Positions 14,811 to 17,217 of a stretch of 17,217 nt of DNA are shown here, piece after piece. Numbering within the stretch: the first letter of the stretch is position 1; each line of letters starts with the position of its first letter. Source of the DNA: Burkholderiales bacterium UBA2647 (GTDB taxonomy: Bacteria; Pseudomonadota; Gammaproteobacteria; Burkholderiales; Burkholderiaceae_E); the NCBI GenBank assembly GCA_002359635.1, contig DENJ01000058.1, positions 87,485 through 104,701 of the forward strand, read 5' to 3'. The notes beneath the pieces are model-generated. The model was given only the letters and a program-made list of their open reading frames with translations, was not told the origin of the DNA and searched no databases. Both the position numbers and the translations under genes were made by a program.

Positions 14811-15620
14811 ATGCAACTTGATCTCTTACATTGCCTGCAAGCGCGCTATGGTCAAGCCTTCGAATGGCCCGATGAATTGAATGCCGGGCAGTGCGAGGCT
14901 CTGGCCCGGATCGCCGATCACAGCAGTCATCGTGCATGGGCCGATCAACCGGTCTCGGATGCCTTATTGCGTGTGCTTGCCGCCTGTGCTTTGAGTGCGC
15001 CCTCCAAGAGCTTTTTGCAGCAAGCCGATTTGATTCGCGTGCAGCGCGCTGACCTGCGCGAAAAATTCAATCACTTGATTCCGTCGATGCCCTGGATTGC
15101 CGATGCGCCCGAGTTTTGGGTGGTCTGCGCCAACGGTAGGCGCTTGAGACATTTATTTGCTCGCGAAGGTAAGGACTTCGTCAATGAACATCTCGATTCG
15201 TTCTTCAATGCCAGTATCGATGCAGGACTTGTATTGATGAACTTCATTCGTGCCGCAGAAGAGGCTGGTCTGGTCTGCTGTCCGATTAGCGTTATCCGAG
15301 ATCAGGCGAGTCTGGTTTCCAGCTGGCTGGCGCTTCCCGCTCACGTGATTCCGCTCGCGGGTCTTTGCATGGGTTACCCCTTGGCCAAACGCAATCTGCT
15401 TCCCCGGCTCGGACTCGAAGCGAGTGTGCACCTGGATCGCTTTGATGATCGGCACATCGATCAGCAGCTTGCCGAGTTTGATCAGCGCTGGATGCAAGCT
15501 CAGTCGATAAGCGGCAAGCTCCAGTCTGCCTGGACCAAAGATAAGCAAAAACAGTACAGCGAAGCCCAGCGTGCCGATTGGGGCGCATTCGTGCGCGAGC
15601 AAGGATTCTCGACCGATTAA
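14811..15620 (+). CDS. Nitroreductase family flavoprotein (NfsA-like)
   Basis: A 269-residue protein of the FMN-dependent nitroreductase superfamily. It has the N-terminal SHRAWADQPV motif (39-48, the Ser-x-Arg that binds the FMN phosphate in relatives), CALSAPSKSFLQQADLIRVQ (59-78, the apSs-n-Q segment), SIDAGLVLMNFIRAAEEAGL (135-154) and a glycine motif PLAGLCMGYP (191-200). Such enzymes use NAD(P)H to reduce nitro compounds, quinones or flavins; the physiological substrate here is unknown. GGAG 5 bases upstream supports the ATG at 14811 over an in-frame start at 14730. The aldehyde dehydrogenase gene begins 13 bases after the stop, so the two are likely co-transcribed and may act in one oxidative pathway. 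Confidence 0.85.
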   Translation: MQLDLLHCLQARYGQAFEWPDELNAGQCEALARIADHSSHRAWADQPVSDALLRVLAACALSAPSKSFLQQADLIRVQRADLREKFNHLIPSMPWIADAPEFWVVCANGRRLRHLFAREGKDFVNEHLDSFFNASIDAGLVLMNFIRAAEEAGLVCCPISVIRDQASLVSSWLALPAHVIPLAGLCMGYPLAKRNLLPRLGLEASVHLDRFDDRHIDQQLAEFDQRWMQAQSISGKLQSAWTKDKQKQYSEAQRADWGAFVREQGFSTD

Positions 15621-15633
15621 TTTGAAAGGCCCA

Positions 15634-17139
15634 ATGATGCAAGATGCTTTAAACGTTGCCCCTAGTGGTTTGAACAAGCAAGCGATGTTGATCGATGGTC
15701 AATGGGTTTCCAGCCTCGACGATGAGTGGATACCGGTGGAGGACCCGGCAAAACGCGAGGGCTTCGCGCTTGTGCCGCGTGCGCGTGCCACCGATGTTGA
15801 CAGGGCTGTCAAGGCTGCAAGTGCCGCATTCAGCCGATGGAAAAAAACATCAGCCGCGGAACGCGGGCGCCTGCTTTATCGCATTGCAGATGACATGGAA
15901 GCTGCCAAGGAAAACCTGGCAAGGATGATCAGCCGCGAAAACGGTAATGCCTTGCGAACCCAAAGCCGCGGCGAAGCGGCGCTTGCGGCCGAAGTCTTTC
16001 GTTATGTTGCGGGCTTGGCGCGTGAGCTCAAGGGCCACAGCATGTATTTGCAAGCCGAGACCTTGGACTACACCAGGCGTGAGCCCTACGGCGTCGTTGG
16101 CGCGATCATTCCTTGGAATGCACCGCTGGTGCTTGCAGCGTTAAAGATTGCCCCTGCACTCATGACCGGCAACACGATGGTGCTCAAAGCTTCCGAAGAG
16201 GCACCGCTTGCGGTGCTGGCGATGTCCAAAATCTGTGCCGAACATTTACCTGCAGGGGTACTTAACACCTTGACCGGATATGGCGTGGAATGTGGTGCGG
16301 CGATTGCTGAACACCCGGGGATCCCAAAGCTTTCGTTCACCGGATCAACTGCGGTCGGCCGTTCGATTCTGGCCGCTGCCAGTCAGCGGGTCGCTGCGGT
16401 CACGCTTGAGCTCGGGGGCAAGAGCGCGCAAATCGTTTTTCCTGATGTCGATGTCGATTTTGTAACCGAAGGTGTGATCACAGCGATGCGTTTTTCGCGC
16501 CAAGGCCAGTCATGCACCGCCGGATCAAGGCTTTTCGTGCATGAATCGATTGCCGATCGCTTGATCGAAAGCTTGCATGTTCGGCTTAAGGCGATGCGGG
16601 TTGGCGACCCCTTAGACGAGGCTACTGACGCTGGTTCGCTCGTCAATGAAAAGCAGTTCCTTCGCGTCTGTGCTTTTGTCCAGGAGGCTATTGATCGGAA
16701 GCCCCAGGCCCTTTTGCTTGGCGGTTTGCCGCCGACCCAAGGACCACTGTCGAAGGGTTATTTCTTTGAGCCGACCCTTTTCTTTGACCTTCCCGACGAT
16801 GTTCGCATGACGCGAGAGGAAGTTTTCGGTCCGGTCCTATCAATCGCAACCTGGAAGCATGAAGACGAGGTCGTGGAAAAAGCAAATGCCTCGCACTACG
16901 GCTTGGCGGCTTTTGTCTGGTCGCGCGCAGGTGCGCCTGCGTTGCGCGTTGCTCATGCGCTCGATGTGGGATGGGTTTTGGTTAACCAAGGCGGCGGTCA
17001 GTCGATTGGGCACTCCTACGGCGGTATGAAGCAAAGTGGGGCAGGGCGCGAGTTTTCGCTTGAAGGCATCCTGTCGAGTTACACTGACATCAAGCAAGTG
17101 TCGGTGAGTTTGGGCGATCAGGGTTTCGAAAGATTATAG
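15634..17139 (+). CDS. NAD(P)-dependent aldehyde dehydrogenase
   Basis: A 501-residue member of the ALDH superfamily that oxidises an aldehyde to its acid. Catalytic and cofactor residues are in place: N162 in IPWNAPL, K185 and E188 in VLKASEEAPL, the GSTAVG nucleotide-binding motif (about 237-242), general base E259 in LELGGKS, nucleophile C294 in GQSCTAGSR, and E396 in REEVFGPV. E188 at the position after the cofactor lysine favours NAD over NADP. The substrate is not clear; it resembles betaine-, gamma-aminobutyraldehyde- or vanillin-type dehydrogenases in length and motifs. The ATG at 15634 (or 15637) is preceded by GAAAGG; a longer GTG start at 15571 lies inside the nitroreductase gene. 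It follows the nitroreductase by 13 bases. Confidence 0.94.
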   Translation: MMQDALNVAPSGLNKQAMLIDGQWVSSLDDEWIPVEDPAKREGFALVPRARATDVDRAVKAASAAFSRWKKTSAAERGRLLYRIADDMEAAKENLARMISRENGNALRTQSRGEAALAAEVFRYVAGLARELKGHSMYLQAETLDYTRREPYGVVGAIIPWNAPLVLAALKIAPALMTGNTMVLKASEEAPLAVLAMSKICAEHLPAGVLNTLTGYGVECGAAIAEHPGIPKLSFTGSTAVGRSILAAASQRVAAVTLELGGKSAQIVFPDVDVDFVTEGVITAMRFSRQGQSCTAGSRLFVHESIADRLIESLHVRLKAMRVGDPLDEATDAGSLVNEKQFLRVCAFVQEAIDRKPQALLLGGLPPTQGPLSKGYFFEPTLFFDLPDDVRMTREEVFGPVLSIATWKHEDEVVEKANASHYGLAAFVWSRAGAPALRVAHALDVGWVLVNQGGGQSIGHSYGGMKQSGAGREFSLEGILSSYTDIKQVSVSLGDQGFERL

Positions 17140-17152
17140 ATTATCCATTATA

Positions 17153-17174
17153 TTATATAATATATATTATATAA
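17153..17174. repeat. 22-base perfect palindrome made only of A and T
   Basis: TTATATAA at 17153-17160 and again at 17167-17174 flank TATATA, so the whole 22 bases equal their own reverse complement. It begins 14 bases after the aldehyde dehydrogenase stop, inside an A/T-rich tract that contrasts sharply with the GC-rich genes. It could be a weak terminator, a promoter or operator for a gene to the right (a possible start ATG is at 17194 or 17200, only a few codons visible), or a nucleoid-protein binding site. Confidence 0.6.
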
Positions 17175-17217
17175 AGATGTCGTTGATAGAAACATGCTTA
17201 TGACATTTACCGGTGCA

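Noticed and set aside
1..17217. CRISPR array, insertion sequence, phage or defence genes
   Set aside because: No spaced identical repeats, transposase, integrase or nuclease-helicase genes were seen; the S1/P1 protein is a secreted scavenging-type enzyme, not a defence component.

Overview
The window looks like a bacterial chromosome segment, probably from a betaproteobacterium of the Burkholderiales type. This is inferred from gene content and protein style: a Tat-exported oligopeptide-binding protein, an HMGF-type liv operon with the binding protein last, a type II beta-carbonic anhydrase, and moderately GC-rich, tightly packed genes. No rRNA, tRNA, CRISPR array, insertion sequence or prophage is visible. 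The region reads as a metabolic and transport neighbourhood of known families, and I did not find a clearly new multi-gene system.

Layout. (1) 1-2158, minus strand: the start of a peptide ABC permease (cut by the window edge) preceded by its substrate-binding protein. (2) 2159-2580: a 422-base gap with inverted repeats and a small doubtful ORF that may be an antitoxin remnant. (3) 2581-4820: two convergent M14-type (succinylglutamate desuccinylase/aspartoacylase family) zinc deacylases whose stop codons overlap by 4 bases. (4) 4925-7396, plus strand: two overlapping crotonase-superfamily genes and a DMT/EamA transporter, all apparently co-translated. (5) 7553-9225, plus strand: a secreted S1/P1-type nuclease and a second DMT/EamA transporter 2 bases apart. 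(6) 9152-14648, minus strand: livH-livM-livG-livF-livK-can, a branched-chain amino acid (or related amide) importer with a beta-carbonic anhydrase translationally coupled to the end. (7) 14811-17139, plus strand: an NfsA-like nitroreductase and an aldehyde dehydrogenase, followed by an A/T-only palindrome.

How the parts could work together (inference). Peptides or N-acyl amino acids enter by the first ABC system and are deacylated by the M14 enzymes. Branched-chain amino acids enter by Liv and are degraded through acyl-CoA intermediates, to which the crotonases and the bicarbonate-supplying carbonic anhydrase could contribute. The DMT proteins may export or exchange amino acids or metabolites. 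A good match to the FadR-subfamily operator consensus lies in the divergent promoter between the M14 gene and the crotonases. The most useful oddities are the loss of both catalytic glutamates in the first crotonase, the coupling of carbonic anhydrase to LivK, and the 74-base antisense overlap of two C-terminal coding ends.
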